Source of the DNA: ZC4RG17 sp036259475
Lineage (GTDB): Bacteria; Actinomycetota; Acidimicrobiia; Spongiisociales; ZC4RG35
Length of the DNA stretch: 64,000 nt
Direction of reading: 5' to 3'
Assembly (NCBI GenBank): GCA_036259475.1
Contig: DATABS010000042.1
Coordinates: forward strand, 24,927 to 88,926
Positions 15,607 through 23,866 of the stretch are shown here, one piece after another. Position 1 is the stretch's first letter. Each line of letters opens with the position of its first letter. A program made the position numbers and the translations under genes. Below the pieces are notes generated by a model. The model was not told the origin of the DNA and searched no databases. It was given only the letters and a program-made list of their open reading frames with translations.

Positions 15607-17688
15607 TTACAGACTGCCATGATCGGCGAGCAAGCGGCGGATGGTGGTCGTCAGCACACCCTTGCGGAGGTCGAACTTGTCCATGTAGGCGTTGACCCCG
15701 GCTTCCCACGCCGCCTTCTGCTCCTCGGGGGTGGCCACCCCGGAAACCATCATGATGGGGATCGTCACGTCCGCGGCTCGCAGCGCGCGCACGAGGTCGA
15801 CACCAGACGAGCGAGGCATCGAGTAGTCGACCACCAGGGCGTCGGTCGCCGATTCCGACAGACGTTGCACCGCTTCACGTGCCCCCGCCGCCAGCACCAC
15901 CTCGAAGCCTGCGCCGGTGAGAGTGGCAGAGATGAGCTGGCGGACCCCGGCCGAGTCGTCCACCACCAGGATGGTCGGGCGACGCTCGTCGCCCCGCGGC
16001 TGGGACCGGGCGATCTCGGACAGGTAGTGGGGATCGATGACGACCAGCACCTCGCCGCCTCCGAGGAAGGCGGCTGCAGTGATGTGGGCGGCGCCCTCCA
16101 GTATCGGGCCTAGATCCTTCACGGCCACCCGCCGGCGATCCACGATCTCGGGGACCGTGACCGCGACCAGACCGGAGCGGCCCGACATCACGACGATCTC
16201 ACGGTCCATCTCCAGGGGTGGAAGCCCCAGCGCGGTGGCCAGGGAGATCACCGGAACGACGGAGCCCTCGAACCTGATGTCCCGCCCGGCGTCGCCCAGC
16301 TCGATCTCCGGGTCCGACAGCGCCATGCTTCCCAGGACCGACGCCTCGGGGAATCCCCAGAATTGGTCGTCCACGGCTACGACCACCATGTTCTGGAGAA
16401 CCAGCGAGACCGGCAGGGTCAGGACAACGGTCGTACCCTCGTCGGCGACCGACTCGATCTGCATCCCGCCGTGGATTCTCTCCACCACGTCGGCCACAAC
16501 GCTGAGCCCCTCGCCCGTCCCGCTGAATTCATCCGCGACCGGCCGCGTGGAGAAGTCCGGCCGCATCAGGAGCGGCGTCAGATCCTCCGTGATCGGGAGA
16601 CCCATCTCGCTGGCCCGGACCTCGACCATCTTCCAGTTGATGCCGGCGCCGTCGTCGCTCACGCTGATCTGCATTCGGTCGTCGCGGCGCTGTACGTGCA
16701 CCGTGATGGTCCCGGTGGCGGGCTTGCCCTTCGAGGTGCGCACGTCGGCCGACTCGAGCCCGTGGTCGACGGCGTTGACGAGCAGGTGGCGGAGGGGTTC
16801 ACGAAGCTGCTCGACGATCTGGCGGTCGAGCTCGACCTCTTCGCCGGACAGCACGAACCTGACGTCCTTACCCAGCTTCCGCCCCAGGTAGCGGATGAAC
16901 TGGGGGAAGGTCTCGGCCGCCTCCCGGAACGGGACGTTGGCCAAGGCGACCGCCTGATCCTGCAGCTCCTCCATCGAACCGGTCAGCCGCTGCATGTGGG
17001 TCCGCCACGCCGAGAGGACTCGCTTCGGGTCGGCGCCCTCGACGCTGACCAGGGAAAGGTCGGCCAACGCGGAAGTGTCGAGCGACACCTCCACCAGGCG
17101 GTTCACCAGCTTGTAGAGGTCGCCGGTGTCGACTCGGGTCACGCCTTCGAGCAACGATGTGGTGACCGACGACAGCAGGCCCCCCAGCGCTCCCGGTTCC
17201 GGCTGCATCGCCCGGCCGGAACTGGTGGCGACTGTCCCGAATGCCCGGTTTACCCGGGTCAGGGCCTTGGCCAGCTCGACCGCGTTTCCCCCGTCGTATG
17301 CGTGTCCCAGCTGCTCGGCCAGTTCTATCAGCGACGCCGCCACCTCGGTGTTCGGCTGGAGCCGCTCTTCGGACACCGCCCGCCAGGCCTGTTCGAGAGC
17401 CGCAGCCGCCGAGGCCACGGCTTCGTTGCCCATCAGGCGGGCTGAGCCTTTGACCGTGTGGGCGTCGCGAACCGCATCGTTCATGGCGTCGGGAGTGGCG
17501 TCCCCGACGAGCAGCCGGCGAGCTGCCTCGACGAGCGCGCCGGAACGCTCCTCCAGCTCCTGGCGGAAGAGCGCGCTCAGCTCGGGCGACTGCCGTGGGT
17601 CCACTTGCGCTTTCAGTTCGACGGGCTCACTGCAATATCGGGAAAGGTACCAATCCCCTTGAGTCCGGCGCCGGGAAGCGTCAGCCAC
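15607..17688 (-). CDS. CheA-like hybrid kinase: Hpt - HATPase - CheW - REC
   Basis: The 693-residue protein has an Hpt domain with the phosphoacceptor His77 (DAVRDAHTVKGSARLMG). A helical region leads to a CheA-type ATPase (LRHLLVNAVDHGLES, ISVDDGAGIN-type G1 and GTGEGLSVVADVV). A CheW-like domain (about 440-560) is followed by a C-terminal receiver with the acceptor Asp in DALVVDYSMPRSSG. No methyl-accepting receptor, CheW, CheR or CheB is encoded nearby, so it resembles non-chemotaxis CheA hybrids controlling surface behaviour or second messengers. The GTG start at 17688 is uncertain because the ribosome site is weak. The histidine kinase follows on the same strand. Confidence 0.88.
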   Translation of the reverse strand: MADASRRRTQGDWYLSRYCSEPVELKAQVDPRQSPELSALFRQELEERSGALVEAARRLLVGDATPDAMNDAVRDAHTVKGSARLMGNEAVASAAAALEQAWRAVSEERLQPNTEVAASLIELAEQLGHAYDGGNAVELAKALTRVNRAFGTVATSSGRAMQPEPGALGGLLSSVTTSLLEGVTRVDTGDLYKLVNRLVEVSLDTSALADLSLVSVEGADPKRVLSAWRTHMQRLTGSMEELQDQAVALANVPFREAAETFPQFIRYLGRKLGKDVRFVLSGEEVELDRQIVEQLREPLRHLLVNAVDHGLESADVRTSKGKPATGTITVHVQRRDDRMQISVSDDGAGINWKMVEVRASEMGLPITEDLTPLLMRPDFSTRPVADEFSGTGEGLSVVADVVERIHGGMQIESVADEGTTVVLTLPVSLVLQNMVVVAVDDQFWGFPEASVLGSMALSDPEIELGDAGRDIRFEGSVVPVISLATALGLPPLEMDREIVVMSGRSGLVAVTVPEIVDRRRVAVKDLGPILEGAAHITAAAFLGGGEVLVVIDPHYLSEIARSQPRGDERRPTILVVDDSAGVRQLISATLTGAGFEVVLAAGAREAVQRLSESATDALVVDYSMPRSSGVDLVRALRAADVTIPIMMVSGVATPEEQKAAWEAGVNAYMDKFDLRKGVLTTTIRRLLADHGSL

Positions 17689-17708
17689 GACCCGCTACCG
17701 AGAGCGGG

Positions 17709-19265
17709 TCATTCCCATTCGATAGTCGCCGGCGGCTTGGAAGAGACGTCATAGGCCACCCGGTTGATGTCGGCGACCTCGTTGATGATGCGGCTCGACA
17801 TCGTCTCCAGCACCTCATAGGGAAGTCGGGCCCAATCGGCGGTCATAGCATCCTCACTGGTGACCGCCCGGATGATCAGCGGATAGGCGTAGGTGCGGCC
17901 ATCGCCTTGCACGCCGACCGTGCGGACGGCCGGCAGTACTCCGAACGCCTGCCAGATGTCGCGGTAGAGACCCGCCCGGCGGATCTCCTCGAGGATTATC
18001 CGATCGGCCGCCCGAAGGATCTCCAGACGTTCCCGTGTCACCTCGCCGATGATCCGGACCGCCAGACCTGGACCGGGGAAGGGCTGGCGCCAGACGATCT
18101 CGGGAGGCAGGCCCAACTCTTCGCCCACCGCCCTGACCTCGTCCTTGAACAGGTCCCGCAGCGGCTCGATCAACTCGAAGGTCATGTCGGCGGGGAGACC
18201 TCCGACGTTGTGGTGGGTCTTGATCGTGGCCGCCGAGGCGCTTCCCGATTCGATCACGTCGGGATAGAGGGTGCCCTGGACCAGGAACCGGGCGTCGCCC
18301 ACTTGCGAACTCTCCCCACCACCACCGGAGGCCGCCTCCTCGAACACGCGGATGAACGTCTCGCCGATTCTCCTCCGCTTCTCCTCGGGGTCGACGACGC
18401 CTTCGAGTCGTTCGAGGAAACGGTCGGCGGCCTTCACGTGCACCAGGTCGACTCGGAAGTGACGGCGGAAGGTGTCCTCGACCTGTTCCGCTTCGTCGGC
18501 GCGGAGCAAGCCGTGGTCCACGAATATGCAAGTGAGCTGGTCGCCTACTGCCTGGTGAACGAGGGCGGCCGCCACCGCCGAGTCAACCCCGCCGGAGAGT
18601 CCACAGATCACCTTGCCCCCATCGACCCGGCGCCGGATTTCTTCGATCTGGGTCTCGATGATCGAATGGGACGTCCAGGTGGGGCGGGCTTCGCAGACGT
18701 CGAACAGGAAGTGCCCGAGGATGTCGCTACCCCAGGGCGTGTGGACGACCTCAGGGTGGAACTGGACCCCGTAGAGGCGACGGGACCGGTCCTCCATCGC
18801 CGCCACCGGTGCTCCGGGTGTGGTGGCGGTGGATTTGAATCCGGGCGGCGCCTCGGCCACCAGGTCGCGGTGGCTCATCCATACCTCCTGCCGGGGAGGC
18901 AATTGGGAGAACAGCGTCGACTCGGCCGTCACCTCGAGCGGAGTCTTGCCGAATTCGGCGCTGCCGGTGTTCTCGACCTTTCCCCCGACCAGGTCGGCCA
19001 GTAGCTGATGGCCGTAGCAGATACCGAGGATCGGAATCCCCGTCTCGACGATGTTCGGGTCGATCCGATAGGCGTCCGACGCATAAACCGAAGCAGGCCC
19101 TCCCGACAGGATGAGGCCGACGGGTCGACGGTGCACCACTTCATCCGCAGTGATGTCTCGGCCCACGATCTCCGAGTGGACGTTGGCTTCCCGCACACGG
19201 CGGGCGATGAGTTGGGCGTACTGGGCCCCGAAATCGACGACGAGGACCGTGTCGGGCCCCGTCAC
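17709..19265 (-). CDS. guaA: GMP synthase (glutamine-hydrolysing)
   Basis: The 518-residue enzyme aminates XMP to GMP with glutamine and ATP. The N-terminal class I amidotransferase has nucleophile Cys83 in GICYGHQLLAD and a later HPEVVHTPWG. The ATP-pyrophosphatase domain has the P-loop GLSGGVDSAVAAAL, and the C-terminal dimerisation domain ends TIEWE. GTG 19265 is used because it overlaps the guaB3 stop as GTGA and the family N terminus (TVLVVDFGAQYAQLIARRV) follows directly. Confidence 0.97.
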   Translation of the reverse strand: MTGPDTVLVVDFGAQYAQLIARRVREANVHSEIVGRDITADEVVHRRPVGLILSGGPASVYASDAYRIDPNIVETGIPILGICYGHQLLADLVGGKVENTGSAEFGKTPLEVTAESTLFSQLPPRQEVWMSHRDLVAEAPPGFKSTATTPGAPVAAMEDRSRRLYGVQFHPEVVHTPWGSDILGHFLFDVCEARPTWTSHSIIETQIEEIRRRVDGGKVICGLSGGVDSAVAAALVHQAVGDQLTCIFVDHGLLRADEAEQVEDTFRRHFRVDLVHVKAADRFLERLEGVVDPEEKRRRIGETFIRVFEEAASGGGGESSQVGDARFLVQGTLYPDVIESGSASAATIKTHHNVGGLPADMTFELIEPLRDLFKDEVRAVGEELGLPPEIVWRQPFPGPGLAVRIIGEVTRERLEILRAADRIILEEIRRAGLYRDIWQAFGVLPAVRTVGVQGDGRTYAYPLIIRAVTSEDAMTADWARLPYEVLETMSSRIINEVADINRVAYDVSSKPPATIEWE

Positions 19266-20419
19266 CCCATTCCCACCCGCTGGCTTCTCTGCAGCGTCTT
19301 GCCTTCGGTCTGGATGGAGGGGGCGATCATCACCTCGGCCTTCTGGAACTCCTTGACGTCCGAGTATCCGGTGGTCGCCAGAGAGACCCGCAAGGCCCCG
19401 AAGAGGTTCCGCCGCCCGTCGTTCTCCACCGCCGGGCCGACGAGGATCTCCTCCAAGGTTCCGAGGCATCCCACCTCCACCCGGGCGCCGCGGGGCAGGG
19501 TGGGGTGGAAGGTCGCCATCCCCCAGTGGAAGCCCCGGCCCGGCGCCTCGGCTGCCGCGGAGAGGGGCGAGCCGATCATGACGGCATCGGCGCCACAGGC
19601 GATGGCCTTGGACACGTCGCCCCCGGTGCGCATGCCTCCGTCGGCGATGACGTGAACGTAGCGTCCTGTCTCGTCGAGGTAGCGGATGCGGGCGCCGGCG
19701 GCGTCGGCGATCGCAGTGGCCTGGGGCACGCCGACGCCGAGAACACCGCGCGTGGTGCAAGCCGCCCCCGGTCCGACACCGACCAGGACGCCAACCGCTC
19801 CCGTGCGCATCAAGTGCAGAGCCGTGGAGTAGGAGGCGCAACCTCCGGCGATGACGGGGACCTCGCACTCGGCGATGAACTGCTTCAGATTGAGGGGCTC
19901 TTCGCGGGTCGACACGTGCTCGGCGGACACGACGGTGCCCTGGATGACGAGGATGTCGAGTCCGGCTTGCAGCGCCAGAGGCGACAGCTCCTTCACCTTC
20001 TGGGGGGTGAGGCTGGCTGAGGTGACGATGCCGGCCGACTTCATCTCCGCCACCCGCTGGCCCACGAGTTCGGGCTTGATCGGCTCGAGATAGATCTCCT
20101 GCATGCGCCGTGTGGCCTTGTCAACTTCCAGTTCGGCGATCTCCTCGAAGTGGGGCTCGGGGTCGTCGTAGCGGGTCCACAGCCCCTCGAGATTGAGAAC
20201 GCCCAGGCCGCCCAGGCGGCCGATCTGGATGGCCGTGGCCGGGCTGAGGGCCCCGTCCATCGCCGAGCCCATCATCGGGAGGTCGAACTTGAATGCGTCC
20301 AGCTGCCAGCTGATGTCGACGTCGTCGGGGTCCCGAGTTCGCCGGCTGGGGACGATGGCTATGTCGTCGAACCCGTAGGCCTGCCGACCGGACTTGCCGA
20401 TACCGATATCGATTTCCAC
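19262..20419 (-). CDS. guaB3: GuaB3-family IMP dehydrogenase-related protein
   Basis: The 385-residue protein lacks CBS domains and matches GuaB3: YGFDDIAIVPSRRTRDP at the start, MGSAMDGALSP, then VGPGAACTTRGVLGVGVPQATAI with the catalytic Cys, and VIADGGMRTGGDVSKAIACG for phosphate binding. GuaB3 proteins are actinobacterial IMP-dehydrogenase paralogues, often next to guaA; activity as an IMP dehydrogenase is probable but less certain than for GuaB. GTG 20419 is preceded by GGAGGAAG. It is translationally coupled to guaA. Confidence 0.92.
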   Translation of the reverse strand: MEIDIGIGKSGRQAYGFDDIAIVPSRRTRDPDDVDISWQLDAFKFDLPMMGSAMDGALSPATAIQIGRLGGLGVLNLEGLWTRYDDPEPHFEEIAELEVDKATRRMQEIYLEPIKPELVGQRVAEMKSAGIVTSASLTPQKVKELSPLALQAGLDILVIQGTVVSAEHVSTREEPLNLKQFIAECEVPVIAGGCASYSTALHLMRTGAVGVLVGVGPGAACTTRGVLGVGVPQATAIADAAGARIRYLDETGRYVHVIADGGMRTGGDVSKAIACGADAVMIGSPLSAAAEAPGRGFHWGMATFHPTLPRGARVEVGCLGTLEEILVGPAVENDGRRNLFGALRVSLATTGYSDVKEFQKAEVMIAPSIQTEGKTLQRSQRVGMG

Positions 20420-20498
20420 GAGACTTCCTCCGCCGACGCCGTGCCCGGCCCACGCTACCAGTACGGGCCTGAGGGCCACAGCGTTACCCTCCCGGGCG

Positions 20499-21215
20499 AT
20501 GACCCCTCGTTGGACCTTGGTCGACCTCGTGCTGGTCGTGCTCGGCGCCCTCGCCGGATCACTGATCGGTGGCGCCGCTGCAGCCGTGTTCACGGAGGAC
20601 ACGAACACCATCCTGCTGGCGTCGTTCGCCGGGCAGTTCGTCGGCACGGTGGGGGTGATCTGGTTGATCGGCCGCAGCCGGGGATTGGGGACTGACAGTC
20701 TCGGCTTCGACATCCGACCACTCGACACTTTCTACCTGGGCATCGGGATCGTCCTCCAGATCGCCATCGCCCTCCTCTTCCTGCCGCTCCAGCAGATCCT
20801 CGTGCCGGAAGGGGGTCCCAGCCAGGACCTGACGGAGATGTTCGGTCGGCTCGACCACCCCGCCGCCCGGGTCGCCATGATCGCCATCGCCACCTTCCTC
20901 GCCCCCGTGAGCGAGGAGCTGATGTTCCGGGGAGTCTTGCTCCGGGCCCTTGCCGGCCGGTCACGGAGGACAATCCTCGTGGTCAGCTCGCTGGTGTTCG
21001 CCTTCTTCCACTTGGCCGGCACGCCGTCGGGTGGAGCCGCCGTTTTGGTCTTCGTCCAGATATTCCTCGTCGGCCTGGTCCTGGCCCACCTGACCCTGCG
21101 CCACGACCGGCTGGGACCGGCGATCTTCGTCCACGCCGGCTTCAACCTGCTCGCATCGGTGATCCTGTTCCTGCCGCCGGAGGTTCTCGAGCAACTCGGC
21201 CAGAACGCCGGCTGA
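20499..21215 (+). CDS. CPBP-family intramembrane metalloprotease
   Basis: The 238-residue multi-pass membrane protein has the CPBP (CAAX protease and bacteriocin-processing) motifs: SEELMFRGVLLRAL (EExxxR), FAFFHLAGTP and a C-terminal FVHAGFNLLASV (HxxxN). These form the metal site inside the membrane. Substrates of bacterial members are mostly unknown. ATG 20499 begins a typical first helix (LVDLVLVVLGALAGSLIG) and is divergent from guaB3; an upstream extension would overlap guaB3 coding sequence. Confidence 0.9.
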   Translation: MTPRWTLVDLVLVVLGALAGSLIGGAAAAVFTEDTNTILLASFAGQFVGTVGVIWLIGRSRGLGTDSLGFDIRPLDTFYLGIGIVLQIAIALLFLPLQQILVPEGGPSQDLTEMFGRLDHPAARVAMIAIATFLAPVSEELMFRGVLLRALAGRSRRTILVVSSLVFAFFHLAGTPSGGAAVLVFVQIFLVGLVLAHLTLRHDRLGPAIFVHAGFNLLASVILFLPPEVLEQLGQNAG

Positions 21216-21255
21216 CCGGTCGAGGCCCGGCCGCCGTCGAGCGAGTGCCGCTCCC

Positions 21256-22254
21256 TCAGTGGCCGGCCAGGCCCACCGCCTCACGTATGCCCCGCATCGA
21301 ACGCTCGGCCCGAGCCCGGGCATCGAGGGCGCCCTGTTCCATGATGTGGGCGACCTCGCCGTCATCGAGCTGCTTGTAGCGGGTCCGGATCGGGGTGAGC
21401 CCGTCGATCATCGCCTCCGCCACGGCCGCCTTGAAGCGCCCGTAACCGGCATCCCCGAACTCATCGACCAGATCATCGACTTTCCGCCCGGAGAAGAAGG
21501 CGAACAGCTCCAGAAGGTTCGAGACGCCCGGCTTGTGCTCCCAGTCGTAGGCCACCGTCGACTCCGAATCGGTGACGGCCGACTTGATCTTCCTGTCGAT
21601 CACGTCGGGTTCGTCGATCAACATGATTCGCGAGGCGACATTCGCCTCCGACTTCGACATCTTGGAAGTCGGGTCCTGGAGTGACATGACACGCGCTCCG
21701 ACTTCGGGTGTGATCCGCTCGGGAAGCGGGAACACTTCCCCGAAGCGGCTGTTGAAACGCTGGGCCAGGTCACGGGTCAGCTCGAGATGCTGGGTCTGGT
21801 CGTCGCCCACCGGGACGGCGTGGACCCTATGCACCAGGATGTCGGCTGCCATGAGCACCGGGTACGCCAGCAGACCCAGGTTCTGGCCGACCTTGTCGGT
21901 CTTCTCCTTGTACTGGGTCATCCTCTCCAACTGCCCGAGGCCGGTGATGGTGCCGAGGATCCAACTGAGCTCGGCGTGGTGGGGTACCTGCGACTGGTAA
22001 TACAGGAGCGACCGGCTGGGATCGATGCCGACCGAGAGGAGGGACTTGGCCGTCACCAGACGACCGGAATGGAACTCCTCCACGTCGTAGGGCATCGTCA
22101 TGGCATGCAGGTCCACCACGCAGTAGATCGCGTCGTATTCGTCCTGCATGTCGACCCAGTTGCGCAGCGCCCCCACCAGATTGCCGATGTGCAGCTGCCC
22201 ATCACCGCTCGGCTGAATTCCGGAGAAGACCCTCTGTTTCGTTTCCGTCGTCAT
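21256..22254 (-). CDS. trpS: Tryptophan-tRNA ligase
   Basis: The 332-residue class I synthetase charges tRNA-Trp. It has the HIGH equivalent in SGDGQLHIGNLVGALRNW, the QTQHLELTRDLAQRFN segment and KMSKS in DPTSKMSKSEANVASRI. Length is typical. ATG 22254 is chosen with GAGGGA upstream; an in-frame TTG at 22260 is less likely. A transcription attenuator with a Trp-codon leader peptide precedes it, so expression should rise when charged tRNA-Trp is scarce. Confidence 0.97.
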   Translation of the reverse strand: MTTETKQRVFSGIQPSGDGQLHIGNLVGALRNWVDMQDEYDAIYCVVDLHAMTMPYDVEEFHSGRLVTAKSLLSVGIDPSRSLLYYQSQVPHHAELSWILGTITGLGQLERMTQYKEKTDKVGQNLGLLAYPVLMAADILVHRVHAVPVGDDQTQHLELTRDLAQRFNSRFGEVFPLPERITPEVGARVMSLQDPTSKMSKSEANVASRIMLIDEPDVIDRKIKSAVTDSESTVAYDWEHKPGVSNLLELFAFFSGRKVDDLVDEFGDAGYGRFKAAVAEAMIDGLTPIRTRYKQLDDGEVAHIMEQGALDARARAERSMRGIREAVGLAGH

Positions 22255-22274
22255 GATCAATCCCTCGTCTTACG

Positions 22275-22301
22275 AAAAAGCCGCCGGATGGCTCCGGCGG
22301 C
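22275..22301 (-). terminator. Attenuator terminator in front of trpS
   Basis: On the minus strand, GCCGCCGG - AGCCAT - CCGGCGGC is followed by TTTTT, a strong intrinsic terminator ending about 20 nt before the trpS start. GGCTCC just after the leader-peptide stop (22330-22325) can pair with GGAGCC inside the terminator (22295-22290), giving a competing antiterminator. Confidence 0.88.
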
Positions 22302-22332
22302 GGTCGAGTCGGTTCTGGCGCGCGGGAGCCCT

Positions 22333-22374
22333 TCAGTGAGCGCTCCACCACCAGATCCGGCTGCTGTGCATCAT
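22333..22374 (-). CDS. trpS leader peptide MMHSSRIWWWSAH
   Basis: A 13-residue open frame encodes three consecutive Trp codons (TGG TGG TGG at 22353-22345) just before the mutually exclusive hairpins of the attenuator. GGAGC in the last coding codons can pair with GCTCC after the stop (1:2 hairpin). That segment can instead pair with the terminator arm (2:3), and the terminator itself is 3:4. A TATACA box lies at 22392-22387. This is classical ribosome-stalling attenuation as known for actinobacterial trp genes; the assignment here is read from sequence only. Confidence 0.88.
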   Translation of the reverse strand: MMHSSRIWWWSAH

Positions 22375-22468
22375 GCTGCACCCGAGTGTATAACCGGATC
22401 CAGGGGGCGGCAACGCCGCTGGGTCTCAACGGTCGGCGAAAGCCGACAACGCCCGGCGGATCTCGGTC

Positions 22469-23155
22469 TCAAAACTCGACTCCCACTCCCTGGCACAGGA
22501 ACTCCGCCAGGGGCGCCGCCTCCTCGCACCGGGCGACGAACTGATCCAAGAACCCGTCGCTGGTGATGTCTCTCTGGTTGAACCTCGTGACGGCGGCGAA
22601 GTCCTTGCGCTGTAGGTAGGCGATCAGCGGATGGTCCGGCTCGAACCCGCGAGGTGGTCGCTTGAGCGACTCGCCCTCCAAAGTGAAGTGCTGCGAGAAG
22701 CCATCGGAGCCGACGGCCGCTTCCCACGAATCCGGCCGCTCGGAGACTGCCAGCCGGATCTCGTGAGCCGTTTGGGCGTCCGGCCGCCAGCTTCCCACTC
22801 CCAGATAGGAGGCGCGGGGCTGGATCACCAGATAGAACCGGGGCGTGTGGACTTCCTCGAACCTTTCGTGACGGATACCGATCCCGAGATAGGTTCTGTA
22901 CGGCGAGCTGTCTCTGGAGAAGCGGGTGTCGCGCTGGATGCGGACCAATGAACCGCCCACCTTGCTGGCTTCGACGGTGAAGTGGGAAGAGATCCGCGAA
23001 AACGGTTCCACCAGGTCGGTGATGAAGCGCAGTGCCGGCTCGCGTAAGTGGGTCTCGTAGTCGGACTTATGAGCGGTGAACCATTCGCGGTCGTTGTTGG
23101 CAGCGAGTTCCCGGAGGAACCAGAACAGCTTGGGGGTGAAGTATCGGGTGCCCAT
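22469..23155 (-). CDS. DUF2461 family protein
   Basis: The 228-residue protein matches the DUF2461 (TIGR02453) family: KLFWFLRELAANNDREWF at the N terminus, VGGSLVRIQRDTRFSRDSSPY and YLVIQPRASYLGVG in the core, and GFEPDHPLIAYLQRKDFAA near the C terminus. No enzymatic role has been established for the family. The start at ATG 23155 (MGTRYFTPK) is preferred; an upstream in-frame start at 23170 lacks a ribosome site. It is divergent from the alkB-like gene. Confidence 0.85.
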   Translation of the reverse strand: MGTRYFTPKLFWFLRELAANNDREWFTAHKSDYETHLREPALRFITDLVEPFSRISSHFTVEASKVGGSLVRIQRDTRFSRDSSPYRTYLGIGIRHERFEEVHTPRFYLVIQPRASYLGVGSWRPDAQTAHEIRLAVSERPDSWEAAVGSDGFSQHFTLEGESLKRPPRGFEPDHPLIAYLQRKDFAAVTRFNQRDITSDGFLDQFVARCEEAAPLAEFLCQGVGVEF

Positions 23156-23204
23156 GAAGCGAACGTACAAGAGGGAGATGGGCGCTTCTAGGGGGTTGAT
23201 TCCT

Positions 23205-23218
23205 AGAACACACGTTCG
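23205..23218. promoter_or_regulatory. LexA-type SOS box upstream of the alkB-like gene
   Basis: AGAACACACGTTCG contains a perfect GAAC-N4-GTTC palindrome, the Gram-positive/actinobacterial LexA core. It lies 15 nt before the alkB-like ATG and 50 nt before the divergent DUF2461 start, so it could repress either promoter. Confidence 0.65.
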
Positions 23219-23232
23219 GGTAATCTGGCGGC

Positions 23233-23850
23233 ATGACGGACATGGCGTTCCAGGGTTCGCTGTTCTCCCAAATGGACGAGCCGGAAGGATTCGACGGAGC
23301 CTTCGCCGGCATGCGTCGCATCGAACTGGGCGAGGGAGCCTGGATCGACCGGCAGCCGGGATGGGCCTCGGATCCAGACCGCCTGTTCGTCAACGTTCTG
23401 GAGGCGCTCGACTGGAAGGAAGGCGTCGAAAGGATCATGGGTAAGGAGGTCGCTCGACCGCGGCTGGTGTCGTCGTTCGACCGGGACGACTTGCCGGCCG
23501 ACCTCGAGGTGGTCCGGCACATGTCCGACGCCTTGAGCGAGCGGTACCAGGTCGGGCTCACTCGGATCACTTGCAACCTCTACCGAGACGGCCGCGACAG
23601 CGTCGCCTGGCACGGCGATCGCGTCGCACGTGAGCTTCCCGAGGCCACTGTCGCCATCCTGTCGCTGGGCGAGCCGCGCCAGTTCAAGGTGAGACCCAAA
23701 GGAGGCGGCTCGTCGATGGGCTGGCCCGCCGGTCGGGGCGACCTGATGGTCATGGGAGGGTCGTGCCAGCGGACGCACGACCACAGCATCCCCAAGGTCG
23801 CCGCCGCCGGGCCGCGCATCGCGGTGATGTTCCGCCACTTCTACGTCTGA
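23233..23850 (+). CDS. AlkB-like Fe(II)/2-oxoglutarate-dependent DNA repair dioxygenase
   Basis: The 205-residue protein carries the AlkB iron triad His127-x-Asp129 (VAWHGDRV) and His184 (RTHDHSIPKV). It also has the 2-oxoglutarate-binding arginine pair in GPRIAVMFRHFYV. NLYRDGRDSVAWHGD and ILSLGEPRQFKV are typical of oxidative demethylases that remove N1-methyladenine or N3-methylcytosine. A LexA-type box directly upstream links it to DNA damage. The specific lesion preference is inferred from the family. Confidence 0.9.
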   Translation: MTDMAFQGSLFSQMDEPEGFDGAFAGMRRIELGEGAWIDRQPGWASDPDRLFVNVLEALDWKEGVERIMGKEVARPRLVSSFDRDDLPADLEVVRHMSDALSERYQVGLTRITCNLYRDGRDSVAWHGDRVARELPEATVAILSLGEPRQFKVRPKGGGSSMGWPAGRGDLMVMGGSCQRTHDHSIPKVAAAGPRIAVMFRHFYV

Positions 23851-23866
23851 GCCCATATCCCTGCGG

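Noticed and set aside
22261..22440. T-box riboswitch before trpS
   Set aside because: No T-box consensus or specifier stem was found, whereas a Trp-codon leader ORF explains the terminator.
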